DNA of 64,000 nucleotides from PALSA-505 sp036502085 (GCA_036502085.1 DASXZD010000030.1:1-64000); one strand, 5' to 3'. Counted from the stretch's first letter, positions 1 through 7,638 are shown. Made by a program: numbers and translations. The notes: a model not told the origin generated them from the letters alone.

Positions 1-614
1 AGGCTGAGCCTGCGCTCGGCCCCGTCGTGGACGGCGGTCGAGCGGGCGGTGGCCTCGTCCAGTACCTTCTTCGCCTGGGCCTTGGCCTGGCCCAGGGCGG
101 CCTCGGCCTTCTTGCGGGTCTCCCCGGTCAGCCGCTCGGCCTCGGCGCGGGCGCCGTTGCGGGTCTTCTCGGCCTCGTTGCGGGCCGCCGAGATGGTCCG
201 CTCAGCCTGCTCCTGGGCGGCCGTCAGCATGCGCTCGGCCTGCTCCCGGGCGTCGGCCCGGACCCGCTCGGACTCCTGCTGGGCGTTGGTGCGCTGCTGG
301 GCGATGTCGTCATCGGCCTGGTTCTTCTGGGCCTTGGCCTCATCGTCGGCCAGCTTGAGGATCTGCGCGATCCGCTCGCTGACCTCCTCGTGCGCAGGCT
401 TGCCGCCAGAGGCCGCCTGGCGTGCGGTGGACAGCTCCAGCCTGAGCCGCTCCATCTCGTCCAGCGAACGAGACAGACGTTCCTCAAGATCCCGGGCGTG
501 GTTCCTGGAACGTGCGACGAACTCGTCTACCTGGCGACGGCTGTAGCCGCGCATCTGGACTTCGAACGGGTCTTCCTGGGTCATGTCGGGGAGAAGATCA
601 GTATTTTCGCTCAT
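1..614 (-). CDS. DivIVA-domain coiled-coil protein (partial, 3' end beyond window)
   Basis: Read on the minus strand from the ATG at 614; the frame stays open to base 1, so the C-terminus is missing. After about 20 residues comes the DivIVA-type signature RGYSRRQVDEFV. It is followed by about 170 residues of nearly uninterrupted charged heptad sequence rich in Ala, Glu, Arg and Gln, a long coiled coil. DivIVA-like and FilP/Scy-type actinobacterial proteins form polar or cytoskeletal scaffolds; a scaffold role here is inference from that architecture. A second ATG at 584 would remove ten residues. The family call is good, the exact orthologue is not determinable from a partial protein. Confidence 0.8.
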   Translation of the reverse strand, partial: MSENTDLLPDMTQEDPFEVQMRGYSRRQVDEFVARSRNHARDLEERLSRSLDEMERLRLELSTARQAASGGKPAHEEVSERIAQILKLADDEAKAQKNQADDDIAQQRTNAQQESERVRADAREQAERMLTAAQEQAERTISAARNEAEKTRNGARAEAERLTGETRKKAEAALGQAKAQAKKVLDEATARSTAVHDGAERRLS

Positions 615-887
615 CGTCACTCGTCGGTCGCCTCAGAGGGGGTTCATGGTCTATGGGGGTTGGATCTGGGTGGGTGTCTGCGGGCAAGACTCTTGTCCTG
701 AACCACCGCTCGCGCAACCGAAACGACTGAGTATCCCGGTTTGCCCGCCAAGAAAAACATCGTAGCGCCCGAAACGGGCGACCAGGATGGTCACAGAATG
801 GCCCTGATGGGTCATGCGCGCGGGCCGCTCCCCGACGTAGCCTGACGGCAACATCGGTGAAACTAGCCGCGCCAGGAGGTGGGCCCG

Positions 888-1073
888 ATGATCGAGCAGC
901 TGGATCTCCGCGTCCACGACCTGGTGGCGCTGGATGAGATCGAGCTCTACGCCGAGGTGCTGAGCGCGGTAGCGGTCAGCGACCGGCCGCTGACCACCCA
1001 GGAGCTTGACGAGGTGCTCGGCCTGCACGCGTCGGCCGAGGACGACAGAGATCTCACGGATGGCGAAACATAA
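888..1073 (+). CDS. Small conserved-looking acidic protein of unknown function
   Basis: A 61-residue protein. The ATG at 888 is chosen because a strong ribosome binding site, GGAGGT at 874-879, lies 8 nt upstream; an in-frame GTG at 879 overlaps that site. The sequence is acidic and helical-looking, with a phrase resembling a small HTH-type segment (RPLTTQELDEVLGL). Its last 20 bases overlap the 3' end of the convergent mshD gene. I do not recognise a function. Coding status rests on the strong RBS and non-random composition. Confidence 0.6.
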   Translation: MIEQLDLRVHDLVALDEIELYAEVLSAVAVSDRPLTTQELDEVLGLHASAEDDRDLTDGET

Positions 1074-1911
1074 CGTCGGTGGCCCAGTGGCTGAACCCGA
1101 GTGATTCGTAGAGCCGGATGGCCGGGGTGTTGGCCTCATCGACGTAGAGCATGACCTGGTTCAGCCCCCGGGACCGCAGGTAGTGCAGCCCCCTGAGGGT
1201 GAGCGCCCGGCCCAGGCCGGTGCCGCGCTCGCCGGGATGGACGCCGACCACGTACACCTCGCCGATCACGTCGTGCCCGTGACCGGAGGGCGGGCCGTCC
1301 TGGCCGCCGTGGATCTTGGTCCAGTGAAAGCCAACGAGCCGGCCTCCTCGTTCGGCAAGAAAAAATCCTTCTGGGTCGAACCACGGCTCGCGCTCGCGCA
1401 GCGCGATGTCCTCGCTGGTCCACCCGCCTTGCTCCGGATGGCTGGCGAACGCGCGCCGGTTGAGCTCCAGCCAGGGCGTCTCGTCCTGGTCGACGGCGAA
1501 CGTGCGGACCGTGACGCCCTCGGCGTAGCGAGGCTGGTCGATCGGCGCCGCCAGCGAGCGGCGCATCTGCCACAGCGCCCTGATGCGCTCGAAGCCCGCG
1601 GCCTGCGCCAGCCGGGTGGCGGCGGGTGCGTCGCCGTGCGCCCACAGCCGCAGCGGGCGTCCGCTCGCCTCGGCGAGCAGCCCGTGCAGCAGCGTCAGGC
1701 CGTGCCCGTGCCTGCGGTAGCCGGGATGGATGACCAACTCGCCGCTCGGGCCCTCGACCGGGTCGGTCGGATCCAGGTGCGCGTAGCCGGCCAGGTCACC
1801 CCCGGCGTACAGCAGCACGTTGCGGGCTTGAAGTTCGCCGCCGTAGCGCAGGTGCAGCAGCACATGCTCGGACAGCGGGCTGACCCCGTCCGATGTCGCG
1901 GCCGCGTCCAC
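1054..1911 (-). CDS. mshD: Mycothiol synthase MshD (two GNAT domains)
   Basis: MshD acetylates Cys-GlcN-Ins with acetyl-CoA in the last step of mycothiol synthesis. The protein has two GNAT acetyltransferase domains. The N-terminal one contains IHPGYRRHGHGLTLLHGL. The C-terminal one contains VYVVGVHPGERGTGLGRAL and ends with the family-typical YVDEANTPAIRLYESLGF. The listed start is the GTG at 1911 (285 aa). Homology appears to begin earlier: upstream codons read LTADESAAVLRL, which matches the N-terminus of known MshD proteins. No ATG, GTG or TTG exists in frame upstream before the stop, only CTG codons, for example at 1995 (313 aa). The gene sits just after glnR on the same strand and would overlap its end if the longer form is used. 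Confidence 0.93.
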   Translation of the reverse strand: MDAAATSDGVSPLSEHVLLHLRYGGELQARNVLLYAGGDLAGYAHLDPTDPVEGPSGELVIHPGYRRHGHGLTLLHGLLAEASGRPLRLWAHGDAPAATRLAQAAGFERIRALWQMRRSLAAPIDQPRYAEGVTVRTFAVDQDETPWLELNRRAFASHPEQGGWTSEDIALREREPWFDPEGFFLAERGGRLVGFHWTKIHGGQDGPPSGHGHDVIGEVYVVGVHPGERGTGLGRALTLRGLHYLRSRGLNQVMLYVDEANTPAIRLYESLGFSHWATDVMFRHP

Positions 1912-1975
1912 CAGGCGCAGGACCGCGGCGGACTCGTCTGCGGTCAGCCGGCCGCCGGCGACGAGCCGGGCCTGC

Positions 1976-2746
1976 TCACCAGTCGGCTCGTGCAGCGTTC
2001 CGCTCCTTCGCCTCGGCTGGCCTCGCCTGCGCTGCCTGCGCCCCCTGGGGCCCGGGCGCGGGCCGGTCGTCGGCAGGCTTCAGCGGGACGAAACGGTACC
2101 CGACGTTGCGGACGGTCCCGATCAGCGCCTCGTGCTCGGGACCGAGCTTGGCCCGCAGCCGGCGCACATGCACGTCCACCGTTCTGGTGCCGCCGAAATA
2201 GTCATAGCCCCACACCTCCTGCAGCAGGTGCGCGCGGGTGAACACCCGGCCCGGATGCTGGGCGAGGAACTTGAGCAGCTCGAATTCCTTGAAGGTCAGG
2301 TCGAGTGAGCGCCCGCGCAGCCGGGCCGAATAGGTGGCCTCGTCAATGGCGAGGTCGCCGGAGCGGATCTCGTCGGGGACCTCGGCGGCGGTGCCAGCCA
2401 GGCGGCCGATCGCCAGCCGCAGCCTGGCCTCGAGCTCGGCTGGCCCCGCGGTGCTGAGTATCACGTCATCCGCGCCCCACTCGGCGGTGATTGCCGCGAG
2501 GCCGCCTTCGGTCACGATCGCGAGCAGCGGCGCATCCAGGCCGGTCGCGCGCAGCAGGCGGCACAGCGAGCGGGCGTGGGCCAGGTCGTGCCGGGCGTCC
2601 ACCAGCACCGCATCGGCGGGCGGGGCGTCGATCAGCGCGGCGGCCTCCGCAGGTGCCACCCTGACCGGATGCAGCAGCAGCCCCAGCGCGGGCAAGATCT
2701 CGGCTGACGGCTCCAGGGCGTGCGTGAGCAGGAGCAAGTCGCTCAA
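1976..2746 (-). CDS. glnR: GlnR, orphan OmpR-type regulator of nitrogen metabolism
   Basis: A 256-residue atypical response regulator. The N-terminal receiver-like domain (about 1-120) includes VLVDARHDL and the family-diagnostic TEGGLAAITAEWGADDV. The C-terminal winged helix (about 135-230) contains LDLTFKEFELLKFLAQHPG and the recognition region GTRTVDVHVRRLRAKLGPE. GlnR controls ammonium assimilation and nitrate genes in actinobacteria and usually has no partner kinase; none is encoded nearby. The start is a TTG at 2746, supported by GGAGGTGA six bases upstream. The low-complexity Ala/Pro tail is not conserved. Followed on the same strand by mshD. Confidence 0.95.
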   Translation of the reverse strand: MSDLLLLTHALEPSAEILPALGLLLHPVRVAPAEAAALIDAPPADAVLVDARHDLAHARSLCRLLRATGLDAPLLAIVTEGGLAAITAEWGADDVILSTAGPAELEARLRLAIGRLAGTAAEVPDEIRSGDLAIDEATYSARLRGRSLDLTFKEFELLKFLAQHPGRVFTRAHLLQEVWGYDYFGGTRTVDVHVRRLRAKLGPEHEALIGTVRNVGYRFVPLKPADDRPAPGPQGAQAAQARPAEAKERNAARADW

Positions 2747-2902
2747 CCGCTGTCACCTCCGCTCCGGTACGGCCATAAAGGGCCAGCCTAAAAGCGCCAC
2801 CATAAACACGAAAGGACCCGGGGGCAGCTCCGCCCGGATCCATGACAAGCGAGGATATCCGATGAGCCCTTTTCATCCGGCCCCGGGAGCCCTGGATTCA
2901 CT

Positions 2903-3160
2903 ATGACGGTCACGATTCGCTACTGGGCCGCCGCCAAGGAGGCGGCCGGCATCGCCGAGGAAACCCTGGACGCGGACACGCTGGCCGGCCTGCTGGCCGC
3001 CGCGCTGGACCGCCGCGGCGGCGATCCACGATTGCGCGCGATCTTTGACCGCTCGTCGTTCCTCGTGGACGGCTCGCCGGCCGGCGTCCGGGCCGCGGCC
3101 GAGGTCATGCTGCCCGACGCGGCCGTCGTCGAAGTCCTGCCGCCGTTCGCGGGCGGATAG
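2903..3160 (+). CDS. MoaD/ThiS-family sulfur carrier protein
   Basis: An 85-residue beta-grasp protein beginning TVTIRYWAAAKEAAG and ending PFAGG. The C-terminal Gly-Gly is the hallmark of MoaD/ThiS carriers, which are adenylated and thiocarboxylated to donate sulfur for molybdopterin, thiamine or other pathways. No partner adenylyltransferase is adjacent, so the pathway cannot be assigned. It is divergent from glnR. Confidence 0.88.
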   Translation: MTVTIRYWAAAKEAAGIAEETLDADTLAGLLAAALDRRGGDPRLRAIFDRSSFLVDGSPAGVRAAAEVMLPDAAVVEVLPPFAGG

Positions 3161-3200
3161 GCCCGCAAGCCCGAAGGCCCGCAGCAGCCGGGGCCAGCAG

Positions 3201-3250
3201 GCCACCTGGGGCCGCCTGGGGCCACCTGGGGCCGCCTAGGGCCGCCTGGG
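3201..3250 (+). repeat. Five tandem 10-bp units
   Basis: Five consecutive copies of a 10-bp unit, gccRcctggg (with one tagg variant), occupy the gap between the moaD-like gene and the DUF2993 gene. There is no coding evidence. It may simply be slippage-prone intergenic DNA. Confidence 0.85.
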
Positions 3251-3301
3251 TCAACCGTATGGGCCGGCTAGGCCGCCGTGACCGAATAAGGTGGGATTCC
3301 C

Positions 3302-3970
3302 ATGCGCAAGCTGCTGATAATCCCGTTCATCCTGGTCATTTTGCTGGTCGTCATCGACCGGGCCGGCCTGTTCATTGCCCAGCGCGCGATCAGCACCAGG
3401 ATCAGCAGCACCTACCACCTGTCGGCTAACCCGGGCGTGAGCATCCGCGGCTTTCCCTTCCTCACCCAGCTCGTATCGGGGCACTACCAGCAGATAGACG
3501 TCACGATCAGCCGGGCCGCCGCGGACGGCGTTCAACTGCAGGACATCGACGCGAAGTTCACCGGGGTGCACGCGTCGCTGAGCCTGCTGCTCGGCCAGGA
3601 CTCCGGCAGCGTCACCGCCGACCACGCGACCGCCACGGCGCTGATCCCGTTCTCCCAGGTGCTGCTCAAGGTGCCGAAGGGCATCAAGCTGAGCGCCGAC
3701 GGCGCCGACAACCTGCGGGTGACCGGAACGACCGCGTTCGGCGTGGTCAAGGGCATTGCCATGCTGGGCGTCTCGAAGAAGGGCATCACGGTCACCCCCG
3801 AGCACCTCAGCGTGGGCGGCCTGTCGGCCGGCGCCATTGCCACGCGGTTCACCTTCGTCATCCCGGTCGGCGCGCTGCCGCTGCACCTGACCGTCAGCGG
3901 CGTCCACGTCGACAGCGCCGGCCTCGTGCTGGCCGCCACCGGGCAGAACGTTGAATTCGCCAGCGCCTGA
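3302..3970 (+). CDS. DUF2993 (LmeA-family) lipid-binding protein
   Basis: A 222-residue protein with an N-terminal membrane anchor or signal segment (about residues 4-25, LLIIPFILVILLVVI). Then comes the DUF2993 pattern: SIRGFPFLTQLVSGHYQQIDV, followed by a beta-rich domain with LSADGADNLRVTGT. Mycobacterial LmeA of this family binds phospholipid in the periplasm and supports lipomannan maturation. The role here is inferred by family only. It lies upstream of the ECF sigma/anti-sigma pair, with the sigma promoter starting immediately after its stop codon. Confidence 0.85.
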   Translation: MRKLLIIPFILVILLVVIDRAGLFIAQRAISTRISSTYHLSANPGVSIRGFPFLTQLVSGHYQQIDVTISRAAADGVQLQDIDAKFTGVHASLSLLLGQDSGSVTADHATATALIPFSQVLLKVPKGIKLSADGADNLRVTGTTAFGVVKGIAMLGVSKKGITVTPEHLSVGGLSAGAIATRFTFVIPVGALPLHLTVSGVHVDSAGLVLAATGQNVEFASA

Positions 3971-3987
3971 CCTGCCCCGGCTCCGGG

Positions 3988-4015
3988 TGAACCGTTTCGT
4001 ACGCGGGCACGTTGT
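3988..4015 (+). promoter_or_regulatory. SigL-type ECF promoter, autoregulatory candidate
   Basis: TGAACC at 3988-3993 and CGTTGT at 4010-4015 are separated by 16 bp. This matches the TGAACC-N16/17-CGT pattern known for mycobacterial SigL. The expected start point, about 7 nt after the -10, falls on the sigma-factor GTG at 4022, so the transcript would be leaderless. The site suggests that the sigma factor transcribes its own operon. Confidence 0.7.
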
Positions 4016-4021
4016 ACTGAT

Positions 4022-4558
4022 GTGACTGGCCGGGGCCGGGCAGCCCGTAATGGGCGTGCTGCCGACGATGAACTCATCCGTGCGTTGCATGACGAGCATG
4101 CTGGGGCATTGCTCCGTTATGCGATGTATCTCACGGGAGGTGACAGTCAGCGTGCGGAAGACGTGGTGCAAGAGGTGCTACTGCGCGCCTGGCAGCACCC
4201 GGAAGCAGTGGTGGGCCAGCCGGCCAGGCCGTGGCTGTTCACTGTGGCGAGAAACCTCGTGATAGACGGCCAGCGGGCCAGGCGGGCCCGTCCGCAGGAG
4301 GTCGGCGATTCCGGCCTCGGGCTGCGTCCTGCCGCCGATGATGTGGATCGTGCGCTCGAATCCTGGGCGGTCGCCGACGCGCTCTCCGCGCTGCGGCCCG
4401 ATCACCGCCGGGTGCTCTTCGAGACGTACTACCGCGGTAGTTCCGTGGCCGAGGCAGCCGCGGAGCTGGGCATACCCGCGGGCACGGTGAAATCGCGCAC
4501 GTTCTATGCGCTCAAGGCGCTCAGGCTGGCGCTCGAGGAACGAGGACTTGCGCCATGA
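4022..4558 (+). CDS. ECF RNA polymerase sigma factor (SigL-like)
   Basis: A 178-residue group IV sigma factor. Region 2 (about 23-90) contains YAMYLTGGDSQRAEDVVQEV and the AWQHPE/PWLFTVARN segment. Region 4 (about 120-175) contains LSALRPDHRRVLFETYYRG and the helix-turn-helix GIPAGTVKSRTFYALKAL. It pairs with the overlapping downstream zinc anti-sigma gene (ATGA overlap at 4555). A SigL-type promoter directly abuts the GTG start, implying autoregulation. SigL-like sigmas respond to membrane or redox stress in mycobacteria; the signal here is unknown. Confidence 0.93.
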   Translation: MTGRGRAARNGRAADDELIRALHDEHAGALLRYAMYLTGGDSQRAEDVVQEVLLRAWQHPEAVVGQPARPWLFTVARNLVIDGQRARRARPQEVGDSGLGLRPAADDVDRALESWAVADALSALRPDHRRVLFETYYRGSSVAEAAAELGIPAGTVKSRTFYALKALRLALEERGLAP

Positions 4559-5253
4559 ATGGCATGACGAGCTGCCCGGAGTTCCGGCAGCTGATCGGGG
4601 TCTACGTGGTGGGCGCGATCGACCCGCACGAACGCGCGCTGGTGGACGCGCACCTGCCCGGCTGCTCTGGCTGCCGGGAAGAGCTGGCCAGCCTGGCGGG
4701 CCTGCCCGCCCTGCTCGGCCGGGTACCCGCGGACGAAGCCGCGCGGATTTCAGGAATTTTTTCCGAACGGAGCCAGCCCGAGCAGCAGCCCGAGATTCTC
4801 GGTCCGCTGCTCAGCCGGGCGCATCACCAGCGCCGGGTGCAACGGTGGCGCGGGCTGGCGGCGGTCGCTGCGGTGGTGGCGCTCGTGGCCGGCCTGTCGG
4901 TGGGCTTGACCAGCGCCCTGAGCTACCAGAGTCCCTCGACCGCCGTGCACTGGGAGAACGTGCACGGGACCAACTCGAGTACCCAGGTGACCGCGGCGAT
5001 CAAGTACGCGAAGATGCCGTGGGGCAGCCGCATTGACGCGCAGGTTTCCGGTGTGCCGGGCGGCACGACCTGCCAGCTGTGGGTAATCGGGACCGGCGGG
5101 ACGTGGCAGCCGGCGGGCAGCTGGACGGCGAGCTGGTCCAAGCAGGGCGAGCACACCTGGTACCAGGGATCGACCTCAATCTCCGCGCCGCAGGTGCACG
5201 GCTTCGAGATTACCGCCGGGCACAAGGTCCTGGTGTATATCCCTGCGACCTGA
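4555..5253 (+). CDS. Zinc-containing transmembrane anti-sigma factor
   Basis: A 232-residue protein. The cytoplasmic N-terminus carries the ZAS motif H33-x3-C37-x2-C40 (HLPGCSGC), which coordinates zinc and binds ECF sigma factors. A single membrane helix follows around residues 98-122 (GLAAVAAVVALVAGLSVGL), then an extracellular beta-rich domain of about 110 residues resembling RskA/RslA-type sensors. It overlaps the sigma gene by 4 nt, indicating translational coupling. The redox-sensitive zinc site makes thiol stress a plausible trigger, which is inference. Confidence 0.92.
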   Translation: MNGMTSCPEFRQLIGVYVVGAIDPHERALVDAHLPGCSGCREELASLAGLPALLGRVPADEAARISGIFSERSQPEQQPEILGPLLSRAHHQRRVQRWRGLAAVAAVVALVAGLSVGLTSALSYQSPSTAVHWENVHGTNSSTQVTAAIKYAKMPWGSRIDAQVSGVPGGTTCQLWVIGTGGTWQPAGSWTASWSKQGEHTWYQGSTSISAPQVHGFEITAGHKVLVYIPAT

Positions 5254-5261
5254 GCCAGCGA

Positions 5262-5281
5262 GGGCCCGGCGGTCCGGGCCC
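5262..5281 (+). terminator. GC hairpin after the anti-sigma gene
   Basis: A perfect 8-bp stem, GGGCCCGG / CCGGGCCC, with a CGGT loop lies 8 nt after the anti-sigma stop codon. There is no U-tract, as is usual for actinobacterial terminators. Confidence 0.6.
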
Positions 5282-5325
5282 GCGGGCGGGGAATGCCCGG
5301 CGGCTCCGGCGTGCTGTAGCCGAGC

Positions 5326-5766
5326 GTGGTCACCGGTGTGATTGTGCTCGCGGCCGTGCTTATCGCGGCCAGTGCCGGCGGGCTGGCCTGGAAGCAGCGC
5401 AACGGCCGCTTCCGTGCCGCCCGCGGCGGCACCGCCGCGGCCGGTGCGGGACCCGCTCCCCCGGGACTTACCGAGGCCGAGCTGGGCGGTCCGCTCGGCG
5501 GCCGCGCCACCCTGGTCCAGTTCTCCACTGCGTTCTGCGCGCCGTGCCGCGCGACCAGGGTGATCCTCGCCGACGTGGCCGGCATGGTGGACGGCGTAAC
5601 GCACGTGGAGATCGACGCGGAGTCACGGCTCGACCTGGTGCGCAGCCTGGACATCCGCCGGACGCCGACGATCCTCGTGCTGGGACCCGACGGGCGCGTC
5701 GCGCGCCGCAGCAGCGGCCAGCCGCGCAAGGCCGACGTGATCGCCGCGCTGGGCGAGGTGACCTGA
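5326..5766 (+). CDS. Membrane-anchored thioredoxin-like protein
   Basis: A 146-residue protein with an N-terminal membrane anchor (about residues 3-21) followed by a thioredoxin fold. The active site is FCAPC, with cysteines at 71 and 74, and the cis-proline region is RRTPTILVLG. It is probably an extracytoplasmic thiol-disulfide oxidoreductase. It lies just upstream of the cysteine leader ORF and sulfurtransferase operon, but that operon has its own predicted promoter starting two bases after this stop codon. It could partly stand in for the TlpA/ResA protein missing from the cytochrome c locus, which is speculative. Confidence 0.85.
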   Translation: MVTGVIVLAAVLIAASAGGLAWKQRNGRFRAARGGTAAAGAGPAPPGLTEAELGGPLGGRATLVQFSTAFCAPCRATRVILADVAGMVDGVTHVEIDAESRLDLVRSLDIRRTPTILVLGPDGRVARRSSGQPRKADVIAALGEVT

Positions 5767-5767
5767 A

Positions 5768-5796
5768 GTGACAGCCATCCCGGCCGCACGTAGCAT
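5768..5796 (+). promoter_or_regulatory. Vegetative-type promoter for the cysteine leader ORF
   Basis: GTGACA (5768-5773) and TAGCAT (5791-5796) are 17 bp apart, a near-consensus housekeeping promoter. The predicted start point is at 5803-5804, exactly at the GTG of the leader ORF. Confidence 0.7.
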
Positions 5797-5803
5797 CGGG
5801 TGC

Positions 5804-5923
5804 GTGGCTTTCCAGGGCCCAGACCTTCAGGCTGCACTGCCTGTCCCGCGCCTGCTGACCAAGCGGCGCGCCGTGGACTTCTGCCGCGTCGCGACCGCGC
5901 AGTGTCCGCCCGCGGGCGCCTGA
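5804..5923 (+). CDS. Putative cysteine leader peptide of the sulfur operon
   Basis: A 39-codon ORF starting with GTG and ending TGA. Near its end it encodes LLTKRRAVDFCRVATAQC, with two cysteines. This resembles the small leader peptides found upstream of sulfur-assimilation genes in actinobacteria (R-x-VD-x-CR-x-A-x-x-C pattern). Cysteine-rich leaderless ORFs act as cysteine-responsive attenuators in mycobacteria. Here the predicted promoter places transcription start on the GTG, and a hairpin-rich region follows before the DUF4395-rhodanese-DUF1416 operon. That it responds to cysteine is inference. Confidence 0.7.
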   Translation: MAFQGPDLQAALPVPRLLTKRRAVDFCRVATAQCPPAGA

Positions 5924-5936
5924 TCTAGATCCCCAT

Positions 5937-6003
5937 TTTGCCGGCCGGATTAGATATTAATCTGGAGAAGTCTTGACCCGGTGTTCCGGCCGGAACCCGG
6001 GTC
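5937..6003 (+). promoter_or_regulatory. Candidate attenuator with alternative hairpins
   Basis: A strong hairpin spans 5975-6003, with arms GACCCGG and CCGGGTC around the palindrome TTCCGGCCGGAA. The self-complementary CCGGCCGG at 5941-5948 could instead pair with CCGGCCGG at 5986-5993. A small hairpin (AGAT/ATCT) lies between them. The ribosome binding site AAAGGAG (6009-6015) of the next gene follows at once, so the hairpin could affect transcription or translation. Confidence 0.5.
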
Positions 6004-6023
6004 TGGGCAAAGGAGCGTGGCAG

Positions 6024-6479
6024 ATGAAAATCGATCCCAGGGGCGCGCGATTCGGTGCCGCGATTTCCGCTGTCGTCCTGGCCGTGGTGCTCATCACGGG
6101 CAGCGCCTGGCTGCTGGCCGCGCAGGCGCTCGTGTTCATCACCGGAGCCGCGCTCGGCCTGCGGTACGCGCCCTACGGCCTGATCTTCCGCCGGCTGATC
6201 AGGCCCAGGCTGGGCCCGCCCGCCGAGCTTGAAGACGAGCCGCCGCCGAGGTTTGCCCAGGCGGTGGGCGCGGTATTCAGCGTGGTCGGGGTGATCGGCT
6301 ACGCGACGGGGGTGACGCCGCTGGGCCTGGCGGCCACCGCGCTGGCGCTCGCCGCCGCCTTTCTCAACTCGGCCTTCGGGTTCTGCCTGGGCTGCGAGAT
6401 GTATCTGATGATTCAACGATTCCGGGCAGGCGGCCGTCAGGCGCTGTCCGCCGAACAGGACAAGGAGGTTCCAGCATGA
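6024..6479 (+). CDS. DUF4395 membrane protein
   Basis: A 151-residue integral membrane protein with about four hydrophobic segments. A C-terminal CxxC (FCLGC, cysteines 121 and 124) sits at a membrane boundary. DUF4395 proteins are commonly encoded next to sulfurtransferases or thioredoxins in actinobacteria, suggesting a role in thiol or sulfur handling; the reaction is unknown. The ATG at 6024 is chosen for AAAGGAG eight bases upstream; a longer frame from the TTG at 5973 runs through the hairpin region. It overlaps the rhodanese gene by 4 nt. Confidence 0.9.
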   Translation: MKIDPRGARFGAAISAVVLAVVLITGSAWLLAAQALVFITGAALGLRYAPYGLIFRRLIRPRLGPPAELEDEPPPRFAQAVGAVFSVVGVIGYATGVTPLGLAATALALAAAFLNSAFGFCLGCEMYLMIQRFRAGGRQALSAEQDKEVPA

Positions 6480-7315
6480 GCCGTTCCGACGTTCTCGTGG
6501 ACGCCAGCTGGGTGGAAGCGCATCAGGATGACCCGAACGTCGTGCTCGTCGAGGTAGACGAGGACGTCTCGGCCTACGACCAGGGACACATCCGCAACGC
6601 GGTCAAGGTGGACTGGAAGCAGGACCTGCAGGACCCGATTCGCCGTGACTTCGTGGACCGGAAGGGTTTCGAGGCACTGCTGTCCGAGCGGGGCATCGGC
6701 AATGACGACACCGTCGTCCTCTACGGCGGGAACAACAACTGGTTCGCTGCCTACGCGTACTGGTACTTCCGGCTGTACGGGCACCGCAGCGTCAAGCTGC
6801 TCGACGGCGGGCGGAAGAAGTGGGAGCTGGACTCCCGCGAACTCGTCACCGACGTGCCGCACCGGTCCCCGACCACGTACACGGCCTCCGACGTGGACAC
6901 CTCGATCCGTGCCAAGCGCGACGAGGTCGTGGCCGCGATCGGCAGCAAGAACCTGGTGGACGTGCGCTCGCCCGACGAGTTCAGCGGCAAGCTGCTCGCG
7001 CCCGCGCACCTGCCGCAGGAGTCCGCGCAGCGTCCTGGCCACATCCCGACCGCGGTCAACGTCCCGTGGGCGAAGTCCGCGAACGACGACGGCACGTTCA
7101 AGTCCGACGACGAGCTGCGCTCGCTTTACGGCGGTGCCGGGCTCGACTTCGGCACCGACACGATCGCGTACTGCCGGATCGGCGAGCGCTCCGCGCACAC
7201 CTGGTTTGCCCTGCACGAACTGCTCGGCGAGAGCAACGTGAAGAACTACGACGGTTCGTGGACCGAGTACGGGTCCCTGGTCGGCGTGCCGATCGAGCTG
7301 GGGACGTCCTCATGA
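6476..7315 (+). CDS. cysA: Thiosulfate sulfurtransferase (tandem rhodanese, CysA/SseA type)
   Basis: A 279-residue protein with two rhodanese domains. The N-terminal domain (about 1-130) is inactive-type. The C-terminal domain carries the catalytic loop CRIGERSAHT with Cys233. It transfers sulfane sulfur from thiosulfate or related donors to thiophilic acceptors. The name cysA follows actinobacterial usage and does not mean the sulfate transporter ATPase. It is translationally coupled to DUF4395 upstream and DUF1416 downstream (ATGA overlaps). The operon sits behind the candidate cysteine attenuator, consistent with control by sulfur status. Confidence 0.95.
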   Translation: MSRSDVLVDASWVEAHQDDPNVVLVEVDEDVSAYDQGHIRNAVKVDWKQDLQDPIRRDFVDRKGFEALLSERGIGNDDTVVLYGGNNNWFAAYAYWYFRLYGHRSVKLLDGGRKKWELDSRELVTDVPHRSPTTYTASDVDTSIRAKRDEVVAAIGSKNLVDVRSPDEFSGKLLAPAHLPQESAQRPGHIPTAVNVPWAKSANDDGTFKSDDELRSLYGGAGLDFGTDTIAYCRIGERSAHTWFALHELLGESNVKNYDGSWTEYGSLVGVPIELGTSS

Positions 7316-7614
7316 CCGACGGCTGCGGCGCACCGGCCGGGGGCGTGAGCACTTCTGCCGACGTAGGAAACCAGGCTGTCGTGCAGGGGCACGTCAGGCG
7401 CGACGGCACCGCGGTGGCCACCGGCTACGCCCGGCTGCTCAACGAAGGCGGCGATTTCGTCGCCGAGGTCCCGCTCGGCCACGATGGCGGATTCCGCTTC
7501 TTCGCCGCGCCTGGCTCCTGGACGGTCCGCGTCCTCGCGCCCGGCGGCCTGACCGCGGATCGCCTGGTCACCGCCGATATCGGTCAGCTCACCGCGGTGG
7601 AGGTCGACCTCTGA
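7312..7614 (+). CDS. DUF1416 family protein
   Basis: A 100-residue protein with an N-terminal GCGAP cysteine segment and a beta-sandwich core (VQGHVRRDGTAVATGYARLL, PGSWTVRVLAP). DUF1416 genes typically follow cysA-type sulfurtransferase genes in actinobacteria. Linkage suggests participation in sulfur transfer; biochemical function is unknown. The start ATG at 7312 overlaps the rhodanese stop. Confidence 0.92.
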   Translation: MTDGCGAPAGGVSTSADVGNQAVVQGHVRRDGTAVATGYARLLNEGGDFVAEVPLGHDGGFRFFAAPGSWTVRVLAPGGLTADRLVTADIGQLTAVEVDL

Positions 7615-7638
7615 GCCGCGGTTAATCAGCAGAGCCGC

